Shown here: piece after piece, positions 1-8,583 of the stretch
How the letters are laid out: each line of letters starts with the position of its first letter
Position numbering within the stretch: position 1 is the stretch's first letter
Source: Thermocoleostomius sinensis A174
GTDB lineage: Bacteria; Cyanobacteriota; Cyanobacteriia; Elainellales; Elainellaceae
Reading direction: 5' to 3'
Assembly (NCBI RefSeq): GCF_026802175.1
Contig: NZ_CP113797.1
Coordinates: forward strand, 310,001-374,000
Length of the DNA: 64,000 nucleotides
Program-made: the position numbers and the translations under genes
The notes under the pieces: model-generated
Database searches by the model: none
Told to the model about the DNA's origin: nothing
What the model saw: the letters and a program-made list of their open reading frames with translations, nothing else

Positions 1-1
1 A

Positions 2-460
2 CTAGAAGCTGAAACCAACCAAATTTTGGGACGCCTCAGCGCAAATCAGTTACACGTACAGTTTGTGACGCAACGAGCCAAGCGCAGCGGTTCGGCTCGC
101 AGTTCAGACAAATTAATCGACACCCTTGACATCTTGATTAGCGACATGCAAGGCACTCGGCCTTATGAAACCTATTCAGGCGGGGAAGCCTTTCGCGTCA
201 ATTTTGCGATTCGTTTGGCTTTGGCTCGACTATTGGCCCAACGATCGGGCATGGCCTTGCAACTATTGATTGTAGATGAAGGATTTGGCACCCAAGATGA
301 AGCAGGTTGCGATCGGCTAATTGGGGCACTGAATGCGATTGCCCCCGATTTTGCCTGTATTCTAGCGGTGACTCATATGCCCCATTTGAAAGAAGCGTTT
401 CAAACCCGCATTGAAGTCTACAAAACCGATCGCGGATCGCAGTTGCGGTTGGTTAGTTAG
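2..460 (+). CDS. sbcC: SbcC-like exonuclease ATPase subunit, C-terminal part (5' truncated by window edge)
   Basis: The frame is open from base 2, so the gene starts upstream of the window and only about 150 C-terminal residues are seen. They hold the C-terminal half of an SMC/Rad50-type ABC ATPase: the signature SGGEAFRVNFAIRLALARLL, a Walker B LLIVDEGFGTQD and an H-loop region ILAVTHMPH. Within the family this arrangement fits SbcC, the large subunit of the SbcCD nuclease that opens hairpin and blocked DNA ends; RecN is less likely because of the SGGEAF/DEGFGTQD wording. The coiled coil and P-loop are outside the window, and no sbcD is visible downstream. The identification as this ATPase class is firm, as SbcC itself good. 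Confidence 0.85.
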   Translation, partial: LEAETNQILGRLSANQLHVQFVTQRAKRSGSARSSDKLIDTLDILISDMQGTRPYETYSGGEAFRVNFAIRLALARLLAQRSGMALQLLIVDEGFGTQDEAGCDRLIGALNAIAPDFACILAVTHMPHLKEAFQTRIEVYKTDRGSQLRLVS

Positions 461-613
461 CTATTTACCCCAAGCCTAAGGCTTTCTCTCGCTTCGCCCC
501 CTACGGTATACTCAGACCATCAACAAATCTGGGTTTTACGGGTGTGAAAAGGGTTTAGCTAGGTCTTTAAGCTGATGATACAGCACCCCCTACCTCATTA
601 GGTAATGCTGTTA

Positions 614-649
614 CTTGTGTTCAACCTTGTGTTCAACTTCGTGTTCAGC
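614..649 (+). repeat. Three tandem copies of a 12-bp unit upstream of the 704 gene
   Basis: Units at 614-625 and 626-637 are identical (CTTGTGTTCAAC); the third at 638-649 differs at a few positions. They lie about 55 bp before the GTG start at 704, followed by two partial copies of TTGTTTATATT (668-691). The position suggests a promoter or operator region, but no known operator is recognised. Confidence 0.7.
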
Positions 650-703
650 GAAAACAAAGAACACGTTGTTTATATTAGGTTTGTTTATATTTAAGGTGCG
701 ATT

Positions 704-1333
704 GTGATCAGAACCAAACTTGTTGAATTATCCACTATTGAAGCCGTCGCCTATCGCCAAAAACTGCGAGACGGCAAAGCAGGAATCGTGATTTTGCGCT
801 ATGACTCTGACCAACCTGGCTTAGCATCGGTGAATCGGCGAGCAGGCACGCCTGAACCCGCTGCCAATACTAATCTTGAGGTCTTTCCATTAGAAGCCTT
901 TCAAGAAGCAATTGAACTGACGTCTGGAATGCCCTACTCCCGTCGGGGCGCTGTGAAGCTGAGTGGTCGTCAAGCTGAAGAGAAACCAGAGGACGCATCG
1001 CCAGAGGAAGTGGCAACGGTTGATAGCGCTGAATATGAAGCGATCGTCAAAGCTTACACCAACAAAAAAGGAGAATTGTCCTACGATCTGTTAAACAAGG
1101 ATTTTATCCAGTTTGCGAAGTCCAGCAAAATTGTTGCTGATATGGTGGCAAACCGGGCATCGGTAGACGAAATCCGAGAGCACGTTCTCAAGGTGAAACT
1201 AGAGTCGCTAACAGGCAACCGCGATTTAACCGCGGCGCAAACGAACCGAATTGTGGAAATGCTGGATGAAGTCAGCCCTCGCTATGTGTTTCGCGAACTA
1301 AACGACGAGATTATTAGAATGCTCAGTCGTTAG
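704..1333 (+). CDS. Conserved hypothetical protein, 209 aa
   Basis: Not recognised as a named family. GTG start at 704; no ATG alternative lies nearby upstream. The protein is soluble, without signal peptide or membrane segment. Residues 1-75 look like a compact beta-rich domain (IVILRYDSD); residues 80-105 are an acidic low-complexity linker rich in E, A and P; residues 110-209 are predicted helical with many charged residues (a segment around SYDLLNKDFIQFAKSSKIV). It stands alone between the sbcC end and a glycosyltransferase on the other strand, with tandem repeats in its upstream region. Codon use resembles its neighbours, so it is probably a real gene. No function is proposed. Confidence 0.7.
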   Translation: MIRTKLVELSTIEAVAYRQKLRDGKAGIVILRYDSDQPGLASVNRRAGTPEPAANTNLEVFPLEAFQEAIELTSGMPYSRRGAVKLSGRQAEEKPEDASPEEVATVDSAEYEAIVKAYTNKKGELSYDLLNKDFIQFAKSSKIVADMVANRASVDEIREHVLKVKLESLTGNRDLTAAQTNRIVEMLDEVSPRYVFRELNDEIIRMLSR

Positions 1334-1386
1334 AGGCTGCTCGGCCAATATTGGGAAACGATCTAAGCGAGCCTGGTCACGTTTGT

Positions 1387-1482
1387 CGCCCTCACCTAAA
1401 ATCCCTCGCCCTCACAGGGTCAGGGACTTCGCTCCGGCTCCCGGCTCCTCGCTTAGGAGCCGAGGGTGAGGATGAGGGTGAG
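1387..1482. repeat. Imperfect palindromic dispersed intergenic repeat, copy A
   Basis: This intergenic stretch starts with CCCTCACCTAAAATCCCTCG-like sequence and ends with GAGGGTGAGGATGAGGGTGA-like sequence. Its core is a perfect 8-bp hairpin, CGGCTCCT (1442-1449) and AGGAGCCG (1455-1462), with a 5-nt loop. Related copies are at 11117-11213 and 34846-34928. This is the familiar 'CCCTAAATCCCTCTCCC...GGGAGAGGG' type of cyanobacterial intergenic repeat. The short open frame 1351-1536 running through it is not taken as a gene. Confidence 0.7.
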
Positions 1483-1532
1483 ACTGGCAACCGTGATGTG
1501 CCTCAACGAGCGATGCGTCTAGCCAAATGGGT

Positions 1533-2501
1533 TTAGCTATACAGAGAACGAAGCTGAATAGAATAGTAAAAAATCATTAGTCTTGCTTCAATCTGTTCTA
1601 GAAAAGGCAGGGTCATCAGATACTTGCTCATCATGGTCTCGCAATCAGCGTCAGCGCTATCAAGCTTGAGATGCCGACTGTTCAAGTAGGCACCATAGCC
1701 CTTGGTGATTAGCTTTTTACTCAGCTTTTTAAACGCTGGAAAATTGATTTTCATCCAATAGCCAGCCGTCATATAGATTTCTGCATAAATCCTACGCCTT
1801 CTCGCCAATGTGAGTGATTTGTGTTTCATGTGTACTCTATAAATACCCAGTTTTTGCTCCGTTTTATAGCCCGTTGCCAGCCCGACTGCAATAGAAGTGA
1901 CATAGAGATCAGTGAGGGCCATCCCTGTGAATCCTTTAATTTCCGGCAATGGAAATAGCTGCTCTAGAAGCGATCGCGAAAAGCAAAGATTAGAACTAGA
2001 GGGAGTGAAGTTTGGTAATTCGGCGCGTTTGATATTTTCTCTGAAATCAATTTTCCTGAATGTCTTTTCTACATTTTTACAGCGAATATCACTAAAAATA
2101 GCCTCAGCCCCGGATGATTGAAAATCGACTGTTGTGACGGCGGCTGATTCTGTAAAAACCCAACCAACCTCAGATGAACTGTTAAAAAACTCAACGACCT
2201 TAGTGATTCGTTCAGGAAAGTACAAATCATCCGAATCAAGCAGACAGATGATATCTCCGGAGCTTGCGGCAACTCCTGCATTGACAGCGGAAGCCTCTCC
2301 GCCATTCTTCTTCAGAACTTTAATAATTTGATCACCATAGCTATTAATAATCGTTGGAGAGCTATCAGTTGAGCCGTCATCTACTACAATTACTTCAATT
2401 TTTTTGTAGGTTTGATTTAAAGCACTATCGATAGCATCTCTCAAGAATTGTTCATAATTATAGCTAACAATAATAATGCTAACTAATGGCATCGGTTCCA
2501 T
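1533..2501 (-). CDS. Family 2 glycosyltransferase, 322 aa
   Basis: The N-terminus MEPMPLVSIIIVSYNYEQFL is the usual first strand and turn of GT-A family 2 enzymes. It is followed by the nucleotide-sugar binding DDGSTD (about residue 42) and the metal-binding DSDD (about residue 90). The enzyme should transfer a sugar from an NDP-sugar to a glycan or lipid acceptor at the cytoplasmic face; the acceptor cannot be told from sequence. No membrane segment is seen, and the length (322 aa) is normal for the family. Two Met codons (1 and 4) are possible starts. It is a lone gene with no polysaccharide cluster around it and a lower GC content than its neighbours, which may indicate transfer. Confidence 0.88.
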   Translation of the reverse strand: MEPMPLVSIIIVSYNYEQFLRDAIDSALNQTYKKIEVIVVDDGSTDSSPTIINSYGDQIIKVLKKNGGEASAVNAGVAASSGDIICLLDSDDLYFPERITKVVEFFNSSSEVGWVFTESAAVTTVDFQSSGAEAIFSDIRCKNVEKTFRKIDFRENIKRAELPNFTPSSSNLCFSRSLLEQLFPLPEIKGFTGMALTDLYVTSIAVGLATGYKTEQKLGIYRVHMKHKSLTLARRRRIYAEIYMTAGYWMKINFPAFKKLSKKLITKGYGAYLNSRHLKLDSADADCETMMSKYLMTLPFLEQIEARLMIFYYSIQLRSLYS

Positions 2502-2994
2502 ATTTAAATCCTCTTAAACACACGACGATCTCTAGCCCAATGGAACGTAAACTCACACTAATACAGCCGGTATCTTGCCAAGCGGATGTCAAATACATCA
2601 TCAACCGCAACTTGCAACGATACACATCAAGCCGTGATAGACGATCGCATTCAAATAACCAGAAAAAGCAAATCTAAAACATGACAAATGAAACATTGCA
2701 GATGCTAAAGTTCTGCAAAACTTGCGGAAAAATGCTTAGCTCTTCAACGTAGAGTCTATATCTATGTTGAGGGATGTGAAAAAACTTAAATTTTTAATAC
2801 TTTTAAGGTAGACAGCTAAGGTAGACAGCACCACTCTACAACTTGAGGGGATCGGGAATCTAAAGACCCTGGCTCGGATTAAATTTGTCTTACTAAGCTG
2901 ATTTTGTACTATATGAGACGTTTTTTTCATAAAGACTAGATAAATGTACGAAAAAGATATGAAAAGCCAATAAATCTGCAACAAACTGGTTAGG
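2502..2994. other. AT-rich non-coding gap
   Basis: About 490 bp between two minus-strand genes. It is notably AT-rich, especially 2690-2990. A minus-strand open frame of 82 codons (2736-2984) has no convincing ribosome site and a composition unlike a real protein, so it is not called. A near-repeat AAGGTAGACAGC occurs twice around 2805-2830. It probably holds the promoter of the glycosyltransferase and the 3' region of that gene's upstream neighbour. Confidence 0.5.
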
Positions 2995-5133
2995 CTATAA
3001 TTCCCAGCCGATTGCTTCTACTGTCTTAATTTCCGCTTCATTAAGCCGATACAAGGCATACACTAACCGATCGATTGCGTGGTCTAGTGGCCCAAACTGG
3101 CTAGTTGTGGTAGCGCTTAACCGTTGTTCGACAAGAGCAATCAAGCGGATGTATTGCTGACGATCGGTGGCGTCATCCCAATTTGGCATGTAAATGGGCA
3201 GCGATCGTAACTGGGGTGGACCGACGCGATAATAGCCACCTTGCAGCCGATTGCCGCCGAACGAATGGCGGAAGTAAGCGTTCAGCAATTGGCTATTGAG
3301 CAACCCCAGCAAGTAGCGCAGATCCAGTGTTTCTGTGTCCTGCCAAATAATAGAAGTCGATTTGGCCGCTAACACCGAACCATGGCGATCGATCGCACAT
3401 TCCAACTGCTGTGAGAGTCCTGCCACAATGATTTTTGGTTTCGTGGCTTGTTGATAGCGCTTTGTTGGCAGTTTGGTGCTGTGTACCGCCGCAACGCAGG
3501 GATAATGATACACCTGTCCCAGATAGCGCAATGGCTTGTGTCCCCACCGCAACTGATAGCGATCGATTGTGCCGCTGTTGATCACAGGTAAATCGCCTGT
3601 AGTCGGCAGCGAATTGTCCTGAATTAAGGATTGAATTTCGTAAGCTTCTGCGACAGTCGCGGCTCCTTGCACGCGGGCAATGTCACCCAAGGCTGGCAGG
3701 GTTTGTTGCAGGCGACTCAGAAGGGACTGGCTTACCGGAGTGGTGAAGCGCCACATGTCCCCAGAGGCAAATAGGTTGATCGATCGGCTAGAGTGCACCT
3801 GCTGCAAATCTTGCATTGCTTCATACAAGAGAGAAGAGTTGGAAGTTCCACCCTTCTTTGCCACAAACACCAGTGGATAGACCGACGCGGCAAACACAGG
3901 CACAGCCGCGTAATCACGCAGGTGAAGAAGCTGGGTCGTTTGAGTCAGTAATTGCCGCACTGGATGAGCATAAGCAGCCGACGCTAGTTTGTTAGGCACA
4001 ACCAGGCTGATGAATCCACCCGATCGACACAGATCGATCGCCTTTTCAATAAACACACAAAACAAATCCCAATTGCCTACCGCCGATCGATATTGTTGGG
4101 TGCAGGCCTGCCGCCAGTTGGGCAAGTGTGTGGTCATTCCCTCCGAGTCGAGGTAGGGGGGATTGCCAATTACCACCTCAAAGCCACCATTCGCCAAAAT
4201 GGTAGGAAAGGCTTGCTGCCAAGTAAAGTCATGACAATCGGCATCGATCAAGGCATTACCACAACGCAGTTGGTTGCTGAGATCGGGCAACGGTCGATCG
4301 AGAGTATCCGGCGAGGTCAGGGTCATGAGCCACAGCGATAGCCGTGTCACCCCGATTGCCGCTGGATCAATATCTACTCCGTAGAGGTAATTTAACAACC
4401 GCAGGTGTTCAGCGATTGACAACTGCCATTGCCCGTGTGAATCTGGCACAAGTACTGATGACTTGCCCACTGTCAAATATCGTTGCAATTGCCAATTCAA
4501 TAAATATTGATAGGCACCCAGCAAAAACGCGCCGCTGCCACAGGCCGGATCAAGGATTTGGAAGGACGGCAAATTACTCGATGGTTCTGCTGCCAGAACT
4601 CGCCCGATCGTTTGCTTCACGATATAATCCACCACAATCGCGGGTGTATAGTAAATTCCCCGATTTTTTTTGGTGATACGTGGAGAGGGGATGGCGATCG
4701 ATTGATTGGCCAGATGATCTGATTCAGCCTGCCAAGACAAACTGTGTTCATAGAGTTGCCCTAACTGTTCGCCGATTCTCTCTAGCGTAGATTGCCTGTT
4801 TGCTTTGCCCAGCGCATTCAGCAATCGCCGCAACAGCTCGTCAGGAATGGCAACAGTCGGTAAGGCAAAGGGAAAAGAAATGCCTAAGCGATTGTCTGTG
4901 CGATGCAACAACTCCAACAGTCGAGGATATAAGTCTGATTGGTGTTGCCACTGTTCGATTGTTCCCGTTGACAGTATTCTACCGTGCTCACAACCGCACA
5001 GCCACAGCAGCGCTAACCCCAGATGTTGGGCAATGCGGTTACTTTCACTGGTAGAAGCCTGACTCTGCTGAACTAACTGAGTGACGATCGCCTGTCGCCA
5101 AGCCTCGATCGGTCTCAGCCAAGAGGAATTCAT
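2995..5133 (-). CDS. Type IIG-like N6-adenine DNA methyltransferase lacking a nuclease domain (paralogue 1), 712 aa
   Basis: The protein shows the Eco57I/TaqI-type amino-methyltransferase order: GIYYTP (motif X, about 159-164), ILDPACGSGAF (SAM-binding motif I, about 193-203), GVDIDP (motif II, about 252), VIGNPPYLD (catalytic motif IV, about 321-329), then a long C-terminal part with TaqI-like specificity-domain features. It should methylate adenine N6 in a specific DNA site. The N-terminal 150 residues correspond only to the helical linker that in type IIG enzymes follows the PD-(D/E)XK nuclease; the nuclease is absent here and no fragment of it lies upstream, where the SRAP gene is. The ATG overlaps the stop of the SRAP gene by 4 bp (ATGA), indicating translational coupling. 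A paralogue is at 51160-53334. Confidence 0.9.
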   Translation of the reverse strand: MNSSWLRPIEAWRQAIVTQLVQQSQASTSESNRIAQHLGLALLWLCGCEHGRILSTGTIEQWQHQSDLYPRLLELLHRTDNRLGISFPFALPTVAIPDELLRRLLNALGKANRQSTLERIGEQLGQLYEHSLSWQAESDHLANQSIAIPSPRITKKNRGIYYTPAIVVDYIVKQTIGRVLAAEPSSNLPSFQILDPACGSGAFLLGAYQYLLNWQLQRYLTVGKSSVLVPDSHGQWQLSIAEHLRLLNYLYGVDIDPAAIGVTRLSLWLMTLTSPDTLDRPLPDLSNQLRCGNALIDADCHDFTWQQAFPTILANGGFEVVIGNPPYLDSEGMTTHLPNWRQACTQQYRSAVGNWDLFCVFIEKAIDLCRSGGFISLVVPNKLASAAYAHPVRQLLTQTTQLLHLRDYAAVPVFAASVYPLVFVAKKGGTSNSSLLYEAMQDLQQVHSSRSINLFASGDMWRFTTPVSQSLLSRLQQTLPALGDIARVQGAATVAEAYEIQSLIQDNSLPTTGDLPVINSGTIDRYQLRWGHKPLRYLGQVYHYPCVAAVHSTKLPTKRYQQATKPKIIVAGLSQQLECAIDRHGSVLAAKSTSIIWQDTETLDLRYLLGLLNSQLLNAYFRHSFGGNRLQGGYYRVGPPQLRSLPIYMPNWDDATDRQQYIRLIALVEQRLSATTTSQFGPLDHAIDRLVYALYRLNEAEIKTVEAIGWEL

Positions 5134-5846
5134 CGAGAGTTCTCTGGTGTGTTGACAGGTTCCGTCTCAGCCTCTGTGGACTGGTCTAAGGGCTGGATAC
5201 ACTCAGCCGTGTCATTTTTGGGACTATTGACCTTGAGGCTAACCGGGTAGCTCTGCATGGCTTCAGCCGGATACGGGCGCAACAGTGGCAACAGTCGATC
5301 GGGCTGTTGTATCTGTGGATCAAGCCACAGATCATAGGTGTCCGGAGGCAGCACTACGGGCATTCGATCGTGCACTGGCTCCAACACCGCATTCGCTACG
5401 GTTGTCAGAATTGTGCAAGAGTCAATCACATCGCCGTTGCCGGTTTCCCAATGCTCCCACAGTCCAGCCAAGGCGAAGGGTTGACGATCGACTAGTTGAA
5501 AGTAATAGGGTTGTTTCCTCTTGGGCAACCGCTGCCACTCGTAAAAGCCATCCGCCACAATTAGACAGCGCCGCCGCTTGAACGCCGCCCGAAACGACGG
5601 CTTTTCTGTCACTGTCTCCGATCGGGCATTAATTAACCGTGCACCAATGCTGGGATCTTTTGACCAGGACGGAATTAAGCCCCAGTACAAATAGGTGAAT
5701 TCGCGATCGGCTTCTCCAGCCCGCACTACCGCTGCTGGTTGCGTTGGGGCAATATTGTAGCGAGGAGACACCGTAGGAACGTCTGCCAAATCAAACGCGG
5801 CTGCGATCGCCTCCCCAGATTGCGTTAGGGTATATCGTCCACACAT
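5130..5846 (-). CDS. SRAP (HMCES/YedK) abasic-site DNA-protein crosslink protein, 238 aa
   Basis: The protein starts MCGRYTL, so after Met removal the catalytic Cys2 becomes N-terminal, as required for thiazolidine crosslinking to abasic sites. Other family residues are present: the NARSET motif (about 73-78), FYEW with Glu (about 101-104) and VHDRMPV with the active-site His (about 159). Known members shield abasic sites in single-stranded DNA. The length is slightly above E. coli YedK (222 aa), with an acidic tail of about 20 residues. It sits in the middle of an overlapping three-gene set: its start lies 22 bp inside the SRPBCC gene and its stop overlaps the methyltransferase start. This links abasic-site handling to DNA methylation, by context only. 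Confidence 0.93.
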   Translation of the reverse strand: MCGRYTLTQSGEAIAAAFDLADVPTVSPRYNIAPTQPAAVVRAGEADREFTYLYWGLIPSWSKDPSIGARLINARSETVTEKPSFRAAFKRRRCLIVADGFYEWQRLPKRKQPYYFQLVDRQPFALAGLWEHWETGNGDVIDSCTILTTVANAVLEPVHDRMPVVLPPDTYDLWLDPQIQQPDRLLPLLRPYPAEAMQSYPVSLKVNSPKNDTAECIQPLDQSTEAETEPVNTPENSR

Positions 5847-6328
5847 AAGCTCCGCCGTTCTGCTTCTTGTTGAATGGCTCTCAAATTATCGCTCAAACTT
5901 CCGGCAAATACTTGATGAAACATGCCTTCTAATAAGCCAGCGTTGGCTTCGGCTTCCACGGTTTGCGTTACCAAAACTTGAGGCAACTGATCTTGAGAAT
6001 TGCCCGTCTCAATGGCAATCGGATACAGCTTCCAATAGCCTTGCAGCGTTTTCAGATCACCATCGACCAGTTGAAAATAAATGCGATCGGGTGCTTGTTC
6101 AATATTCTCCGTTCGCACCGTCGATTCAACCTCCATCATCAACACCCGGCGGCTATCTACCTGTTCAACCACTTTGCGAGACGCATCCGCTTCGATCACC
6201 GAACTCGACGCCACAGTAGGCAAAAATTGCTCAAAATTCTCGTAATCCGTCAGCACCGACCAAGCCACCTCTGGCGATGCTGCCACCAATACCCAACCGA
6301 TATAGTTTCCACCTGCTCCGGTAATCAC
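5825..6328 (-). CDS. SRPBCC/START-like cyclase-fold protein, 167 aa
   Basis: The sequence VLVAASPEVAWSVLTDYENF, together with a C-terminal segment ending in SLSDNLRAIQQEAERRS, is typical of the polyketide-cyclase/Coq10 (SRPBCC) ligand-binding fold that is common in cyanobacteria. Such proteins bind hydrophobic ligands; the ligand here is unknown. The GTG at 6328 is the only plausible start before an in-frame stop about 45 bp upstream; no ATG is available, so the N-terminus is uncertain by up to 14 residues. It is the first gene of an overlapping minus-strand set with the SRAP protein and methyltransferase (22-bp overlap with the former). Confidence 0.82.
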   Translation of the reverse strand: MITGAGGNYIGWVLVAASPEVAWSVLTDYENFEQFLPTVASSSVIEADASRKVVEQVDSRRVLMMEVESTVRTENIEQAPDRIYFQLVDGDLKTLQGYWKLYPIAIETGNSQDQLPQVLVTQTVEAEANAGLLEGMFHQVFAGSLSDNLRAIQQEAERRSLCVDDIP

Positions 6329-6707
6329 TGGCTTGCCACTACGAAGGGTTTCGCGATCGGCCCGAAACGATCACTATCCGCATCCTAAACAATCTGCTTC
6401 GAGGTGCGATCGGTCTTCAGTTGTAAACCTTTATAGCGATCGCCCAGTAAATAGACCTCTTTCAAATTAGGTTTTGAACGGGCGTTGTCCGCGCAAAATC
6501 TAATTAAAAACTCTAATATGCAAGAGTCCTAATGAGGACATTGGGTTGAAAGAGAGGGATGTGGCGGCACTGCCACCACAGGGGTGAAACCCCCTGCACC
6601 GCGTCCTAAACCGACTGGCTATAGCGATAACATGAGCAATGACATGCGGTTAAGTAGATAGTTGTTGCAATTGATAGCTCGCCTTCAGGTTGTGGGAAGA
6701 TCAGGGT
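6329..6707. other. Divergent intergenic region with hairpins
   Basis: This 380-bp region separates the minus-strand SRPBCC operon from the plus-strand BTAD regulator and should contain both promoters. It includes a HIP1 site near 6436, an imperfect GTGGC/GCCAC hairpin (6561-6576) and, directly after it, CAGGGG (6579-6584) paired with CCCCTG (6591-6596). No gene is seen. Confidence 0.5.
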
Positions 6708-8540
6708 ATGACTCTGATCATCGAGTTACTTGGACACCCACGGCTAGTGCGCGATGCTGTAAATTGGCGGCCAAAGGGACGCAAGAGTTGGTGTCTGCTT
6801 GCTTACTTGTTGCTAGCGAACCAGCCAGTTTCGCGTGAGCGTTTAGCGGAGTTGCTCTTTCCAGCAGCGGATGATCCGCTTGGTGCATTGCGCTGGAGCT
6901 TGTCAGATCTGCGCCGTGTGCTTGGTCCAGACTGCAAACTCTTTGGTAATCCGCTTGTGATTACGCTGCCGTCCACCGCTTTTGTTGATGTCAACCTGGT
7001 GCGTCGAGGGCGCTGGGAGGAGTCCCTCGATCTGCCTGGTTTGGGTCAGGATCTCCTGACGGGTATCAACGTTTCGGGTAGTGCTGAATTCGAGCTATGG
7101 CTGTTCAGCGAAAGACATCGCCTTGACGGTGCTACCGAGGCCATTCTGCATGAAGCTACCTTAGCCTGTTTAGCAGAAGGACGCCTCAACGATGCACTCA
7201 AATGGGCCTCGCGGTTAGTGGATCTCAACCCGCTCGATGAGGCTCATCACGTTCTGCTGGTGCAGTGTCTTAGAACGGTGGGTGACGATGATGGAGCCGT
7301 TAAGCATGTGAAGTACTGTACTGACCTTTTCCGGCAGGAGTTCGGGGTCGAGCCAAGCCCAGTACTACAGGAGGCAAGTTGCCAACCCACAATCAATCTA
7401 TCTAAAACGCGCCCCTATTCTGTGCAGGCAATGCTTGAGGCTGGGGAAGCGGCGATCGGAGCGGGGGCTATTAGTCAAGGCTTGCAAACCTTACGGGAGG
7501 CAGTCGCTCTAGCCCGCCAAGGACAGAATCATCAACTCTTAGCTCGGGTGCTGGTGGCACTGGGTCACGCGCTTGTCCATGTGGGTAGAGGCAGTGACGA
7601 GGAAGGGGGGGCAGCCCTGCATGAAGCAGTCGTTCGCGCTCTTGAAGTGGGCGATGAGTGTACCGCTGCCATTGCTTATCGAGAACTAGCCTTCGCTGAC
7701 CTGGAGCGTGGGCGCTATGCCCGTGCCCTTGACCTAGTGGATGAGGCGAAACGTTTCGCCGCAGGAGACGACGCTGAAATGGCATGGATCGAATGTATCG
7801 AAGGGGCCTGTCTGAGCGATCAGGCCCGTTATTCTCAATCACTGAAAATACTGAGTTCCGCTGTGCAACGGGCTGAGCGCACCGAGTCTCCAGAGGCTTT
7901 AGTGTTTGCCCGCTGTTGGGTAGGCCGGTTGCACTTGTTGCGGGGTGAATTGGCTGAGGCAACGCCAGTGCTTGAACAGGCACTAGAGGAGGCACGTGCT
8001 TGCTGGATGGCGCTTGCCCCACTTCCCGAGTCTCTTCTGGCTGAGGTACACCTGCTAACTGGCGATCTTGACACAGCCGAGAGCCGACTCGAACGTGCTT
8101 TTGTCATGGGACGACAACTCGACGATCCGTGTTTAGAGAGCATCGCCATGCGTGGACTGGGGCTAGTAGCCGTCGCCCAGGGGCAAGATAGCCGGGGCTA
8201 TCAGATGCTCATTGATGCACCACGAATTTCTCGACGGCTACCCGATAGCTATCGATGGATTGAGGCTTATGGGCTTGATGCATTGTGTCGGGTGGCGATC
8301 GACCAAGAACAAGCGGCAGCACCCCACTGGATTGCTGACCTCGAATCACTGGCCGCACGATGTGGAATGCGCGAGCTTTTTGTTCGGGTACTGTTGCATA
8401 AGGCTATGCTGGGTGAGCCAGGTGCGTTCGAGCTAGCGTGTGATTTAGCGACTGCGATCGATAACCCTTTCCTCCATAAAACCATTGCTCAAATTAAGCT
8501 CCGGAAGGTTTCACACGCTGGTTCACACGGACATCATTGA
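6708..8540 (+). CDS. BTAD-domain (SARP/AfsR-like) transcriptional regulator with TPR-like C-terminus, 610 aa
   Basis: Residues 1-95 form an OmpR-type winged helix (IELLGHPRLV, RKSWCLLAYLLL, LSDLRRVLG). Residues 100-230 form a bacterial transcriptional activator domain (LACLAEGRLNDALKWASRL, LVDLNPLDEAHHVLLVQCL, FGVEPSP). The rest, to about 600, is made of TPR-like helical repeats rich in EALxxAR and GDxDTAExxLExA patterns. The family activates nearby biosynthetic genes, mainly in actinobacteria. I chose ATG 6708, preceded by AGGG, over the in-frame TTG at 6690. The FAD oxidoreductase gene starts 43 bp downstream, so the two are probably co-transcribed and the regulator may control it. There is no HIP1 site in the gene, suggesting transfer. 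Confidence 0.85.
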   Translation: MTLIIELLGHPRLVRDAVNWRPKGRKSWCLLAYLLLANQPVSRERLAELLFPAADDPLGALRWSLSDLRRVLGPDCKLFGNPLVITLPSTAFVDVNLVRRGRWEESLDLPGLGQDLLTGINVSGSAEFELWLFSERHRLDGATEAILHEATLACLAEGRLNDALKWASRLVDLNPLDEAHHVLLVQCLRTVGDDDGAVKHVKYCTDLFRQEFGVEPSPVLQEASCQPTINLSKTRPYSVQAMLEAGEAAIGAGAISQGLQTLREAVALARQGQNHQLLARVLVALGHALVHVGRGSDEEGGAALHEAVVRALEVGDECTAAIAYRELAFADLERGRYARALDLVDEAKRFAAGDDAEMAWIECIEGACLSDQARYSQSLKILSSAVQRAERTESPEALVFARCWVGRLHLLRGELAEATPVLEQALEEARACWMALAPLPESLLAEVHLLTGDLDTAESRLERAFVMGRQLDDPCLESIAMRGLGLVAVAQGQDSRGYQMLIDAPRISRRLPDSYRWIEAYGLDALCRVAIDQEQAAAPHWIADLESLAARCGMRELFVRVLLHKAMLGEPGAFELACDLATAIDNPFLHKTIAQIKLRKVSHAGSHGHH

Positions 8541-8567
8541 TCATAGTGAGATTGGTTAGCAGCCTCA

Positions 8568-8577
8568 TGAGGAGGAA
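8568..8577 (+). promoter_or_regulatory. Strong ribosome binding site of the FAD oxidoreductase
   Basis: A purine run GAGGAGGAAA ends about 6 bp before the ATG at 8584. It is stronger than the sites of most genes in this window and confirms the ATG as start. Confidence 0.8.
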
Positions 8578-8583
8578 AGTACC

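Noticed and set aside
1351-1536. 61-codon plus-strand open frame
   Set aside because: It runs through the palindromic intergenic repeat and its sequence is explained by that repeat.
2736-2984. 82-codon minus-strand open frame in the AT-rich gap
   Set aside because: No ribosome site, unusual composition (many F/S/L codons from AT-rich DNA) and no recognisable family.
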